Part shown: in pieces, positions 30,795-40,796 of the stretch
How positions within the stretch are numbered: position 1 is the stretch's first letter
Layout: every line of letters starts with the position of its first letter
Notes under the pieces: model-generated
Database searches by the model: none
Seen by the model: only the letters and a program-made list of their open reading frames with translations
What the model was told of the DNA's origin: nothing
NCBI GenBank assembly: GCA_021234155.1
Contig: JAJEKV010000066.1
Location: 374,001 to 438,000, forward strand
Direction: 5' to 3'
DNA from: Isoetes taiwanensis
Taxonomy: Eukaryota > Streptophyta > Lycopodiopsida > Isoetales > Isoetaceae
Length of the DNA: 64,000 nucleotides
Translations under genes and position numbers: made by a program

Positions 30795-32160
30795 TCACGA
30801 ATGCGTGATTTCCAGCCTTTGGGCCTTCTTGCGGGGGTATCTTTGCCGCATGTGCACCACGAGGGTCATATTTACATTGCAAGTATTGCCTCCACCGCCG
30901 GGAGTGATGTTCCCCGTGGGCATGCGGCTTTCTAAGAACCCTTCGCCGAAGGTCCCGGGGTGACGTTCGGGAGATAAAACATTTCCCTTTGATGTCTTTG
31001 CAATGTACCTGGCTTTCTTAGCTTTAAGGAAGACGCGGTACTGTCTGACTGCATGTGGGCGTAAAGCAGGGTCTGTGACTTGGCGGAGCCAGCGTTTGTG
31101 TTCCTTGCACTCTGCATCAAACCATTGATTACGTGGGAAGGTTGTGTTCCTAGAGGTCCGTCGCGGGCGGCTTATCCCAAAGCATCTCTCTGCCGCAGTC
31201 CTAAGCACATCGGTCAATTTGGGGGCCATCTGTTGCTCTAGTGTAGGATATTGCAAAATTTCTGCCAGGTCATCTATAAGCATCTGGGCATAAGCCCCCG
31301 CATGTTCATAATCCAATCGCAGCTGAGGCATGTGAGGAGCTGTGGCACAGGGGGTTCGCACAACCTGCCAAGCCAACTTCAAGTAAAGTGGTAAGTGGTC
31401 TGAGTCGATCTCTTCATCCCTATTAGTTGTTCCCACCTGGAAGTGCTTGGCGACATGCATATATCCGCCGGGCACCGGCACATAGTCCACCACACTAGAT
31501 CCTCCCCTGGTTTTTCCGTCTACAAGTGCTCTTTGCGGGTGGGGACCCTTTGTGCCGATCCATTGCGATTACGGTCAAAGATACCCGCGAGCAAAAGCAA
31601 TTGTCTACCATAGCGTGTGACACGATTGTCATCGATGTCAGGTGGCCGAAAGCCATGCTTCTGCGGAGACGCATTTGCAATATATCATCGATCAAAGGGA
31701 TCAAATCTCATGGGTTGTTCTACCCGGTCTGGCGCATTAAAGTCTCAAAAGGAGTATGACAACCGCCCAAGCTTATAAGGCCAGTATGTCATCATATAGA
31801 TCGACATAGGGGTCCAACCCTATCCACATCCGGAAAGTGGATGTGATAGAAGTTGCTTACGCATGTGGAAAGTAGCGGGCTGCCACAAAGAGGGTCGCTC
31901 ATCGCGGTTTGCACACGCACCCACAAGTACCGGTTGTGCTTTGTCCGTCTTGAACAAGGAACCGGGCGTGCCAAAGGTGGATTCGATAGTAGCAGCAACT
32001 CCCCATGCCCCCGCTTTCTGTGCAATCATTGAAGATTGAGTAGCGCGGTATCCCCGCAAGTCGGTATATCCGGTCCTGCATGCTCCCATGTTTCCATAAG
32101 GAAGATCAGATCCATATCTGCAGCGAGTTGAGACTATCTCCCTTCTGCCATGGGAAGCCC
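30795..32160 (-). pseudogene. Second LINE: endonuclease domain
   Basis: The frame near 32080-32160 reads LAADMDLIFLMETWEHAGPD (catalytic Glu in METW). After frameshifts there is a glycine-rich turn and a YLWVRVQ-like strand (about 31920-31950). The frame 31493-30795 begins VVDYVPVPGGYM-like sequence and contains DSDHLPLYLK, the Asp-His pair that ends the endonuclease fold. Beyond it the linker to the RT is basic (RQYRVFLKAKKARYIAK). The fold is recognisable but split into at least three frames. Confidence 0.8.
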
Positions 32161-32599
32161 CGACAATTCCGGGGAGACCATGCGGAGGCACAATTCCTAT
32201 TTGTCGGTGGCGGTGGGGGTTTGGGGATTCATGCGGCAAACAGAAGGGGGATGGCGTAGAGGCAGCACGAGATGTGCGAGCAAATGAAGGTGAAGCAACT
32301 TGAGCGGTATGCGGCGGCTGTGGGGGCGAAGAAGTGGCATGGTCGGGAGCTGGCGGAGGGTTAGCAGGATTAGCGCAAAGCATTTGGCGGCTTGAAAATT
32401 TGGATCTTACCCGAATCAGTCCTGCGGCTCCTCCTCGCTCGCTAATGCTTTTAACTTTGGCCAACTTCGTTGCTGCGGTCTTCTTGTTGGGTACTGGGGT
32501 CAGTCTCCGGTCAACATACAAGGCTTTCCTTAAATACCTGCCTACGAAATAAGGATAGCCGCTTTCACTGCGCATCTGCGTCGCGTGAGCGGATGACTA

Positions 32600-33918
32600 C
32601 GTGTAAGCTGATGCAGGCGCCATGCCTGGCGTCTCGCCCCTAATAATATGTCTTGTAGGGAATGTCATTGAGCAGAATCAACATTTGGAGCCCGGGTTAA
32701 TGAGGTCCTCCCCACCTCTACGTAGGGCCATGTACCCACCACATTGTGGCTTCTCGCCTCGGCTCACGGAACTCTCGATTTTTGGATCAATCACGCCCGG
32801 CTGGCGGGAGTTGTTTGTTGTGCGACGCATAGGCCGTGGGCTCACGTTGGGAGTGGGGGTGGCATAGCGTGGCTTGGGGGGAGTGCGATGGGTCGGTCGG
32901 GTGACACACCTGCGGAGACTCTTGGGGCGGAGTGGGGCTAGCGTGGCGGTATAGCGGTCTCTCCTTTCACGGCCGGGGAGCTTAGCTCTGCTGAAATTGT
33001 TGCTTTGCCTTTTCAATTCCATGCACGCTGCAATTGCTCATGAGCCTGCATTGAGGCCCTTGCCTTGTTAGGTGATGGCTGCCCTCGGCTCACCACCTTC
33101 GATCTCCGGTGCGGGGCTATGCTCCGGAGTGCATGGCGAGAGTCCAAAGATAGGGTTCATTGCGGGAGGCCACTTCTTGTGTCTCAACCCTAGTTTGAAG
33201 GGCTCCCAATTGATGGCTCTCTTCAAAAGTTTACCTGAACTTTTCGCATCACAAGATGGCGGCCTCCTCGACCTCGATTGGCGGGAGATGGTTGCCATTG
33301 TCTCTTGCTCAACACGTTGCTTTTCCCGTGTCATGGTTTCAATGGCGGTGGACATGGAATCCATGCGGGCACTGCATGTCGGCAAGACTCTTCTTGTCAA
33401 ACACGCCTTTCAGAGTGCACTGGCGAAGGCCATCTTCTAGGTCTTTGTATCGCCGGGTCTCCATGCGGCTCTGTTGTTTTCGATGCCAATTTGCTTCTTG
33501 AGCAATTTGGGTGCGAGGCTTTTTGCATTTCCTCACGCCAAGCAAGCAATTCGAGCTTTGTTGCCCTCGCCATTGCTTGAACATTTCCAAAGTGCTCCTC
33601 AATTTACTGGTTTGGTGGTGGTGAAGCTTCGGATACGGCTTGCCGCTAGGCTAGAGTATCTGTCATAGGCTGTCGAGCTATATTTGTTGCCGCGAGACTT
33701 TGCCCGCGCTTCTCTTTTCAATGTGCACCTATCAATTTTGCCAGTGTCATCTGGTCTGCGATTGGGGATGGCATCTATGTACTCTCCCAATAGAAGTTTT
33801 GCTGCCATATCTGCGCTAGGTAGAGGGGACTGCGTATCTGCACCATCCACATACATATCTGTGGGGTTGGATGAAGGGGCCGAGGGCTCGTCCGCTCTTC
33901 TATCTTTGGAGTTGCCAT
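32600..33918 (-). pseudogene. Second LINE: ORF1 remnants
   Basis: A Met at about 33918 starts MATPKIEERTSPRPLHPTP and, after a frame change, ADTQSPLPSADMAAKLLLGE (33599-33856). Further pieces are basic and glutamine-rich (33339-33602) or proline- and arginine-rich (32678-33022). No known RNA-binding motif is visible. Position before the endonuclease, strand and base composition are the reasons to call it ORF1. Confidence 0.5.
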
Positions 33919-33981
33919 GAATAGGGTGTCACCCCTGGGGCGCTTGTCACGAAAGCCTCCAAGCACTTTGATCACGCACAA

Positions 33982-34400
33982 CCTCGTCCCTTTACATACG
34001 CGTCCAAAGCTTCCCGTGTCGAAGCGGTAGCGGGCTTCAAGTGCAAGAAGCAAGTGCGGGGCTCTTTCACCCACGACACATTTTGTAGCAAAGTGTTAAA
34101 GTGCATAAATCAGCGACCTCAAGTTCAACCTCGCCACCTTACGGACGCTTATGCGAAATGAAACCTCGTCCCTTCTACGGGGCCTCGTCCGAAAGCTTCC
34201 ACGTGTCAGAAGCAGGCGCAGGCTTCCAAGTGCAAGAAGCAAGTGCAGGCTCTTTCACCTTACAGACACTTGTCTGAAAGTGTTCAAGTGCATAAATCAA
34301 GTGCAGCCTCAAGTTCAACCTCTGCCACCCACGGATTTGCTTATGCGAAATGAAAATAAGCAATGGCTTTCCCTCTTACGGGCCTTCCGATGGCAAGGCT
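33982..34400. repeat. Tandem repeat of about 182-192 bp next to the LINE 5' end
   Basis: The block starting cctcgtccc at 33982 recurs at about 34164 and its end (cttatgcgaaatgaaa) at about 34148 and 34340. Shared inner strings include caagtgcaagaagcaagtgc and cctcaagttcaacctc. The array sits directly upstream of the LINE ORF1 start, so it may be 5' promoter monomers of that element, as in some animal L1s. That is inference. Confidence 0.75.
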
Positions 34401-34469
34401 TTAGCATGTAAATGTTTTAATCCAAGGTGATTGGATGGTATCACACCCTTTGAATCCTGCCTTAAAATC

Positions 34470-35400
34470 GGGTTGCAAAAACTGGATGTTTTCTCCTCTC
34501 AGATCTTAAGCAAATTGGATAAACCATATGTCTTTAGAATCATCACAGAACAAGCATTCTAATGATATGCATTGCTCCCAAAAGCATTGCTGAGATCAAT
34601 AGATATGAAGAAAAGTATATAGTGCTGAAAAATAGAACAATGGAAACCCTAAATCCAGCACTGAAAATCTGTTGTTTTCACTCTGAAATCCTGTTCAAAC
34701 ATCAGCAACATAAAATATCTTTGAAATAACTCTGAGAGAGCTCTCCAAAGATATAAATTTAACAGAAACCGAGTCACAAAGAAATAGATATGAACAAAAA
34801 TGTAATATGAACCACAAAGCGGTGGTGCAGGCTGAAAATCTGTGTTTTGCTATGGAAACACCATTCAAACACATGCAAATCACATACCTTTAGAAAGATC
34901 TCACAAAGGGAGCTTTCCAACGCGATAAATTTCAGCTGAAGCGGGTTAAAATTCCCCAAATATGATAAAAATATGTGGACAATACCACGAGCACTTCAGG
35001 GTTTTTTTTTTTTTTTTTGTGCCCTCAATTTGCAGCCCGAAAATCTGAGTTTTTGCTGAAATAGTATTAAAACACATACAGATTACATACCAATAGGAAG
35101 AAATCTGAGATGGCTTCCCTAGCGCCAATAAATTTCAGCTGAAACGAGTTCTGATCTCCGGATATGATCAAAAGTGGGCAGCACCACCAACAACCGGGGG
35201 TTTTTGGGGCCCCAATTTTGCACCCGGAAATCTGTGTTTCTGATGCAGAATAATTAGTGAAACATATACAAATCACATACCGACAGAAAGAGCTCTGAGA
35301 TGGCTTTCCAAGCGCAACAAATTTCGGCTGAAGCGGACTTCCGGATCTCCGGTTATGATTGAAAGCGTGTGGCCCAGGCTTTCAGAGCGCCTAGGGTTTC
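34470..35400. repeat. Diverged tandem array, about five units of 170-205 bp
   Basis: The anchor 'aaatctgtgtttt(g/c)' recurs near 34666, 34835, 35040 and 35228, with an earlier relative near 34475. Each unit then has a variable loop, 'caaatcacatacc', 'gagctttccaa' and 'aaatttcagctgaagcg'. One unit holds an 18-base T-run (about 35001-35018). The units differ at many sites, so the array is old. No coding potential was seen. Confidence 0.8.
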
Positions 35401-35420
35401 AAAGAGGGATTGTGAAAGAC

Positions 35421-35810
35421 ATGGAAGCTCTGAATGCACTTCTTAGTGAGAAGGTAAGGTGTCATATATTTGACGTCTGTTGTCACATGGTTTTCCTAAT
35501 CATGCAATGAATTTTATCAGGAGGATCAGGTTCAAGACCTCCAAAAGGAGCTGGGCAGAAGGCCAACTGCAAAACAAGTAGGAAATCTCCGGAAGCAGGT
35601 CAAAGTCTTGCAGGTGAGGTCATATCTTCTTGGCATCCTTCTCGGAGTGGTTAAGCTCATCCAAGTTTTTACAAACACAGTGGTAGGGGTACAACTCTAT
35701 TCAATTTGAAGGCGGGAGGCAGTAACACAAGTAGGAGACATTAGCAAGCTTGAGATGTTGCTGCTTGAGAAAAATCGGAAGCTTTTTCATTTACTGAAAT
35801 GGCAGTGTTA
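35421..35810 (+). pseudogene. Fragment of a CASP (golgin-type coiled-coil) gene with introns
   Basis: Three exon-like pieces lie on the plus strand. 35421-35453 reads MEALNALLSEK, followed by GTAAGG. 35521-35613 reads EDQVQDLQKELGRRPTAKQV then GNLRKQVKVLQ, bounded by CAG and GTGAGG. 35681-35810 starts after CACAG and reads VVGVQLYSI, TGA, then GDISKLEMLLLEKNRKL. These match consecutive parts of plant CASP (the CDP/CUX alternative-splice product homologue), a Golgi membrane coiled-coil protein, around its RPTAK…LRKQVKVLQAVGYNSIE region. Retained introns show a DNA-level copy, not a retrocopy. The TGA, altered third exon and missing rest make it a gene fragment, perhaps captured by a transposon. 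Confidence 0.85.
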
Positions 35811-37212
35811 GCTATTGCAACAGGTAATACCATGGGGTTTCAAGCTTGTCATTTATGTATAAGAAAGATGGCAGGCTTACAGAAATGGTTGAGTTAGTCG
35901 TTACAATGAGCAATGAGCAATGATGTCTTCAGATCTTGGCGGCTTTTCATTTTCGCGTGATTAAGCATAACCTTTTCATCAATTACTAAATACCTCTTTC
36001 AAGCCCATCATATCTTATTTCATGTTGTACCATATGGATGCTAACAAATGTACATCGGTGGATTTTTGGTTAAGCATGGTTTGCAGCATCAGATATGTAT
36101 CAAAATTTGGAAGCTTACATATTTCACGTATACTAGGAATGATATCTGCAGATCTCGTTCCTTCCTTTTAGAATTCAGGCAGCCTAGTTCTCGAACATCA
36201 GAAATGGCAATTGTTTTTACTTCTAGCTATTACAGCGGTAACAACAAATGTGATGTAGGCTTCTGAGAAATGCCCAAGTTAGGTTTCTCATGCCCTTACA
36301 ATCAACTATGATGGATGCAAATCTTGTTCGAGCGATATGAATGTACATCAATGTATCTTTTGTGTAGGGAGGCGAAGTGATTAGCACATTATAAAAATGA
36401 CTTAATGCGATTAATGCATCAATGAGTACTATTACTAGTATTATGCCAAATTCATGGCTTGGAATAAGCTTGTATTCTCTTTGATAAATCTTGGGCTTTG
36501 AGTACTTTGGAATTTGAATATGGCTTTCTCACTATGAACATTATTTTTTCATTTTATTTTGATTTCTATTTTTGTTTTACCTCAGAGTTTATCTATGTTT
36601 TTTTTTTTTGGGGCCGAAGAACCAAAAATTTTAGTATAAAAACCAACATAACTACTAATAAACATAACCATTGGATCCGGCACATTTTAAATTAAAATCC
36701 CCTTAAACCCCCTTTGGTTTGGGTGCATATTCACGGGGGTGACTCAGAACAGAGGCTGTTGGATAGGCATATTCATCCCTTATTCCTCAATCTACACCGT
36801 ACGTAAAGTTCCTCGTTTGTGGGGTATGCAAGTACAAAATTTGCTATACTGTATAACAAGATTCGCAAAATACTATAAGATTTCAAGCGGAATACTATAT
36901 GATGTTGATTTCATACTTTGAAAAAACTTCTTATAGCCATCACCATGACAAAACTATGACATTTTCCTGCCATATAAGGTTCTTGGTCATTATTTCTTTC
37001 TTCAAACACACAATTCATTAGAGTTTTATTCCCTCCGCAACTATTGATTAATCCTGCTATATTCCCATGTTCTTCTGGTCGACCATCAATATAGGTCCTT
37101 AAATTGTCCTCATACACCATATACACCCATATACACCATATACACCCATACAGGTATTTTCCCCAAATGTTTGTTCAAACTGACAAATTAAGGCATATGT
37201 TTTCTTGTACAG
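35811..37212. other. Spacer between the CASP fragment and the protease exons
   Basis: AT-rich sequence with no convincing exon. There is a T-run at about 36600-36610 and a gggggtgact patch at about 36736. A tatacacccatataca microsatellite lies at about 37120-37150, before the acceptor site of the protease exon. It may contain introns or lost exons of the gene to the right. Confidence 0.45.
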
Positions 37213-37935
37213 GTTGAAGAATCTGAGCAATGAACAATACAAAGAGTTCATGCAAATTTACAAAAGAATTACAGTCTTTGACCCTCTTTTTCACTCGACA
37301 TTGTCCAAGGACACAAATAGTTACAAAACAATAAGGAAACATGTGAATCTGGATAAGTGCCAATACATGTTTGTGCCTGCTTGTGATGGACATCACTGGA
37401 CCTATTTTTTGATCGTAAGCCGCGCGTGTCTCGCACAGAGATATATAAACCAGGGATATATCACTTTGATAGCATGGGCTTGCATGGCAGAAGCAGACAT
37501 ATTGAGAGGTTAGTGTTTGCTCATTGCATTTTGCTGTTGTCACGCAATGACAACAAACTTTGAATGCAGGTTCCTGGAATTGCTTGGACACAATAATTTC
37601 AGCTTTACAACCTCAGATGTTGTGAAAATTTCTAGAATGCCTCTTCAAACCGATGGTCATTCATGTGGCCCTGCCGCATGTTCGTTTATGCATAAATTTG
37701 TGAGGGGATACTTGAAAGGAGTGAATATATTGTTGCCTGATCTAGTAAGTTAACTCAAATGCAGCAGACAAACTAAACTCTGTTATTGACAAAGTGTGGT
37801 TAACTGCAGGTTGTGAACATTTCAGACCAGGATCTAGTTGATGCTAGAGTGTTCATGCTTGAAATTTTAAGATTAGAAGCAACAAAAGCTGGAACTGAGA
37901 GGAACATATGTATTGGGAAGTATGTAGGTGCATGA
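37213..37935 (+). pseudogene. Ulp1-like cysteine protease (C48), three exons, partial
   Basis: SUMO-type proteases of family C48 cleave ubiquitin-like tags. Plant transposons often carry relatives. Exon 1 (37213-37508, after TTGTACAG) reads QYMFVPACDGHHWTYFLI (catalytic His). After a frame change it reads YHFDSMGLHGRSRHIER (catalytic Asp). Intron 37509-37569 (GT…AG) joins to exon 2 (37570-37744), KISRMPLQTDGHSCGPAACS, with the oxyanion Gln and the catalytic Cys. Intron 37745-37809 leads to exon 3 (37810-37935), VVNISDQDLVDARVFMLEIL, ending TGA. The full H-D-Q-C set is present. A frame break inside exon 1 (between LIVSR and YHFDS), or an unusually short intron, makes function doubtful. N-terminal exons were not found. 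Confidence 0.82.
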
Positions 37936-38449
37936 GTCACCTCGTACTTTAAAATCACTGTATATCTTTCTTATGTACATAATTATTACTGTAACCTCGA
38001 TTCATTTGAATGAAAATTCATATTCAATTATACGTTCTTTGTCACAAACTAAGGAATCAAGTATTCAAAAGAATTCAAATCTTTAAAAGAAATCAAGACA
38101 AACTCATTTTCACAGCTGAAGCACAAAACTTCAGATGAATTCTGAAAATTACATAACGGTTTTACATTTCATCCTCATCAGAAAGAACTTCGGGTAAATT
38201 CTGTAAAATTTTCTCCTCATCTAAAGGATCCAGCCTATATATAGTCCTGTTTTGATGTTTAGTTGGTGGCATGTGAAGTCTGATTGCACAGATTTGTGTT
38301 GTGAATACTATGCCTAAGGCATCTTTACTGCAAAGATCATAGCTGATGGTTGATCTTGCGCATACCTTCTATGACACTATCACCGGCGAGGTACCATGTT
38401 CCATTGAGTTGGAAGTCTTTCTCCACAATTTATTTTGGTTTTGTGCACA
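37936..38449. other. Convergent 3' regions of the protease and transposase-like genes
   Basis: The plus-strand gene ends at 37935 and the minus-strand gene has its last recognisable coding at 38450, so this stretch holds both 3' ends. AT-rich 3'-UTR-like sequence (gtacataattattactg, gaatgaaaattcatattcaa) lies at about 37970-38030. A short antisense frame at 38346-38621 is a shadow. Confidence 0.5.
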
Positions 38450-40107
38450 TCAGAATCCAAAATTCAGAACCCTCATCATTACTTTCGGAGCAACGACAAC
38501 AAAATTATCACCAACTCTAAGTGCCTCTGCTAACATTGTGGGATTGGAGGAGAACAAGGACCTGCTGGATTTACGGTCCTCAATGTCAGCATGCACATTG
38601 GAGGATGGTACAATAACTTGAAGTTTCCAATCATCAACATAGTGGTTCACACAACTGTCTCACATGCCATTCAAGCAATAGCTGCAAAAGCATGAAAGTT
38701 TCCTCGTGTGCAATTGCAATGGAGATTCATGATTGAATGGATGTACACAATTGATCTGCCTAGTGTCCAAAATCCTTTCTGCACCCCATGCTTTCTTTCT
38801 ATCTATATCCTCCACCTTGACTTCCCAAAGGAACCTTTTTATATTTTTCCTCTTGCTGGTTTTAGATGTGTTCATCCACTCGGATGTTCCACAAGTAAAC
38901 ATCTCTTCAGCAACTTCTACCACTTCATGAGCATTACCCAATTTTATGCTGCTGTATTTTAATTGCAGTTGTCTTAACCATCTCTTCAACTCAGCAGCCT
39001 TGCCATCGTGTTCACCTTTCCCATGGTTAGAACAAAAAAAAATCCACATCATATAGACTTCAATGTCGTTTGTGTACCTAGCCACAAAGTAAAATGGTCT
39101 AGAAGCCTTTGAGATGCTGCACCATCTGAAAATATATAATGTCTCTTTGGCACCCTTTCTTTCTGCTCCAGATGTTTGTGGTGCTTCATGAAGCAGTGTT
39201 GCACGAACAAAGTATCATGTTCCCTATCATCTGATACATAGTAATGTGTTTCCTTGATAATCTCATCTGCCACTGAGACGTACTGATATGTTATTTGAAC
39301 CAAAATGGTAATCTGGTTATTGACCCAGCGCATCGACTGCACCTCCTCTTGTTCCTTGAAAGTATAATTCTCTGCAAAATCCACTACCGAAAGACATACA
39401 TCTGCTGGGAGATTCTCAGAAGCTCCTTAAATTGTTTTACACGCCATTGGTTTTGAAATTATGCGATTGGAAAGATTTTTAGACGCTCTTTCAGTTTATC
39501 CAGAATGTCCTTGGGTTCTGTCTCATTGTACTGATGAGTCAATCTCCTACCAGAACTCGAGACGTTGTCTTTTTCATAGTCAATATACTCCCATTCCACT
39601 TTCCTGTTACTACCACTATCTTCCATGGGACAGGTCTGAAACATCTTGATTCCACACAGCTCACAATCTCCAAGGATGCACGCCTTCTTGTGAAACTCAT
39701 CTAATTCACTCTTTGGACACAATATAGATGTACTTGCAATTTTATGCTGGTGTGCCCTGCATTGACCAAGTTCATGTGATCTACATACATCGCAGGTGCA
39801 AGTGCAATTCTTCGGATGTTTGGTTCTCATCCCATTGAGTCCATCCACTAGCATTTGCATCCTCACATGCTGAATGCAACAACTATTGAAGTCCTTCAAT
39901 TTCACAACAAACCAGAGTTTTAGTTTCTCAAAAGCTAGAAGACGAATCTTAATTTGTGGATGTTGGTCCTTGAACCTCTTGAACAATAGCATCTACATAA
40001 AATGAACACTAAACTGTTAGGACGTGTATACCACACCAAACCATACACTATACCATGCCCCACACTCATCATATTCATCAGAACGAGCACCTTAGTGCTG
40101 TGCACGT

Positions 40108-40410
40108 CATCACACACCACACCACACCACACCCCACCACACACCACACCATCCACCACATACCATACACCAAATGTGTGGTGGTAGCAAGGAGTGGTAG
40201 GACATTGTGCAGGGTGGTGAGGTGTGCTGGTGGTGTGTGGTGGTGGAGTGTGGTGGTGGTGGTGTGTGGTGGAGGGGTGTGGTGTGGGGCATGGTGGAGT
40301 GTGGTGGTGGGAGATGGTAGAGTGTAGTGGTGGGAGATGGTGGAGTGTGGTGTGGGACATGGTGGACTGTGGTGGAGTGTGATGGTGGGATTCAAATGTG
40401 GTGGTAATGG
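40108..40410. repeat. CACACCA / TGGTGTG strand-switch repeat
   Basis: About 65 bases of cacacca units (40112-40177) are followed at once by about 230 bases of tggtgtg/gtggtgg units (40178-40410) on the same strand. The two halves are complementary in composition, so the locus can fold into a long imperfect hairpin. The G-rich half has many GG runs but few GGG runs. It lies in the intron of the transposase-like gene. Confidence 0.85.
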
Positions 40411-40796
40411 AGAATGTGGTGCATGGCCTTCGGCATGCTTTAACCAGGGCTCGTGACCAATCTCTGAAGGTGGATATGCCTAAATTCACCTTCTTTGCTC
40501 AATTCGAAGCCACCCTGAACCCATACAACAGACTGGATGCTGGGCCTTCAATAGCTATTTTTGGGGCCGGATTGAGAGGAAGTGAGTTCTCAGACAAGGT
40601 CCATGACCTTATGTTACATGCTGCTGCAAAGACAGGTATAACATGGGTTGTTCGGCACTTCCAGGCTCTGAGTCGGGAACAGCGAGAATTACTAGCAGGG
40701 TTGCGTTCTTACCACGAGGGGATGCAGGAAGCACTGGCAAACCTGATCCTATGCAATTTTGAGATGACTGCAGAAAGCTTAGATGCTTTAGTGTAG
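40398..40796 (+). CDS. Unknown 132-codon ORF inside the intron, opposite strand
   Basis: This plus-strand frame sits within the 1.3-kb intron of the minus-strand transposase-like gene and starts in the end of the TGGTG repeat. From about residue 27 it has coding character (MPKFTFFAQFEATLNPYNRL, IAIFGAGLRGSEFSDKVHDL, HFQALSREQRELLAGLRSYH) and ends LDALV. I do not recognise a family. It may be an exon of a second gene of the same mobile element, in which case the true start is not the ATG in the repeat. The following 120 bases are 3'-UTR-like. Confidence 0.4.
   Translation: MVVMENVVHGLRHALTRARDQSLKVDMPKFTFFAQFEATLNPYNRLDAGPSIAIFGAGLRGSEFSDKVHDLMLHAAAKTGITWVVRHFQALSREQRELLAGLRSYHEGMQEALANLILCNFEMTAESLDALV

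Larger units (their letters stand above)
28668..33918 (-). mobile_element. Second LINE family (GC-rich), decayed, with (TATTC)n tail
   Basis: The minus-strand order is ORF1 from a Met at about 33918, endonuclease (about 32150-31380), reverse transcriptase (about 30720-29683), a C-terminal Cys/His segment (to 29025), a 3' untranslated region and a terminal TATTC repeat at 28668-28693. Its base composition is clearly richer in G+C than its neighbours. Many frameshifts separate the pieces, so it is inactive. The family differs from the L1 at 904-7422: RT motif YADDVDLL and a C-terminus with an RRLIASIRTGAHHLRIE block. The 5' end is uncertain because tandem repeats lie there. Confidence 0.82.
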
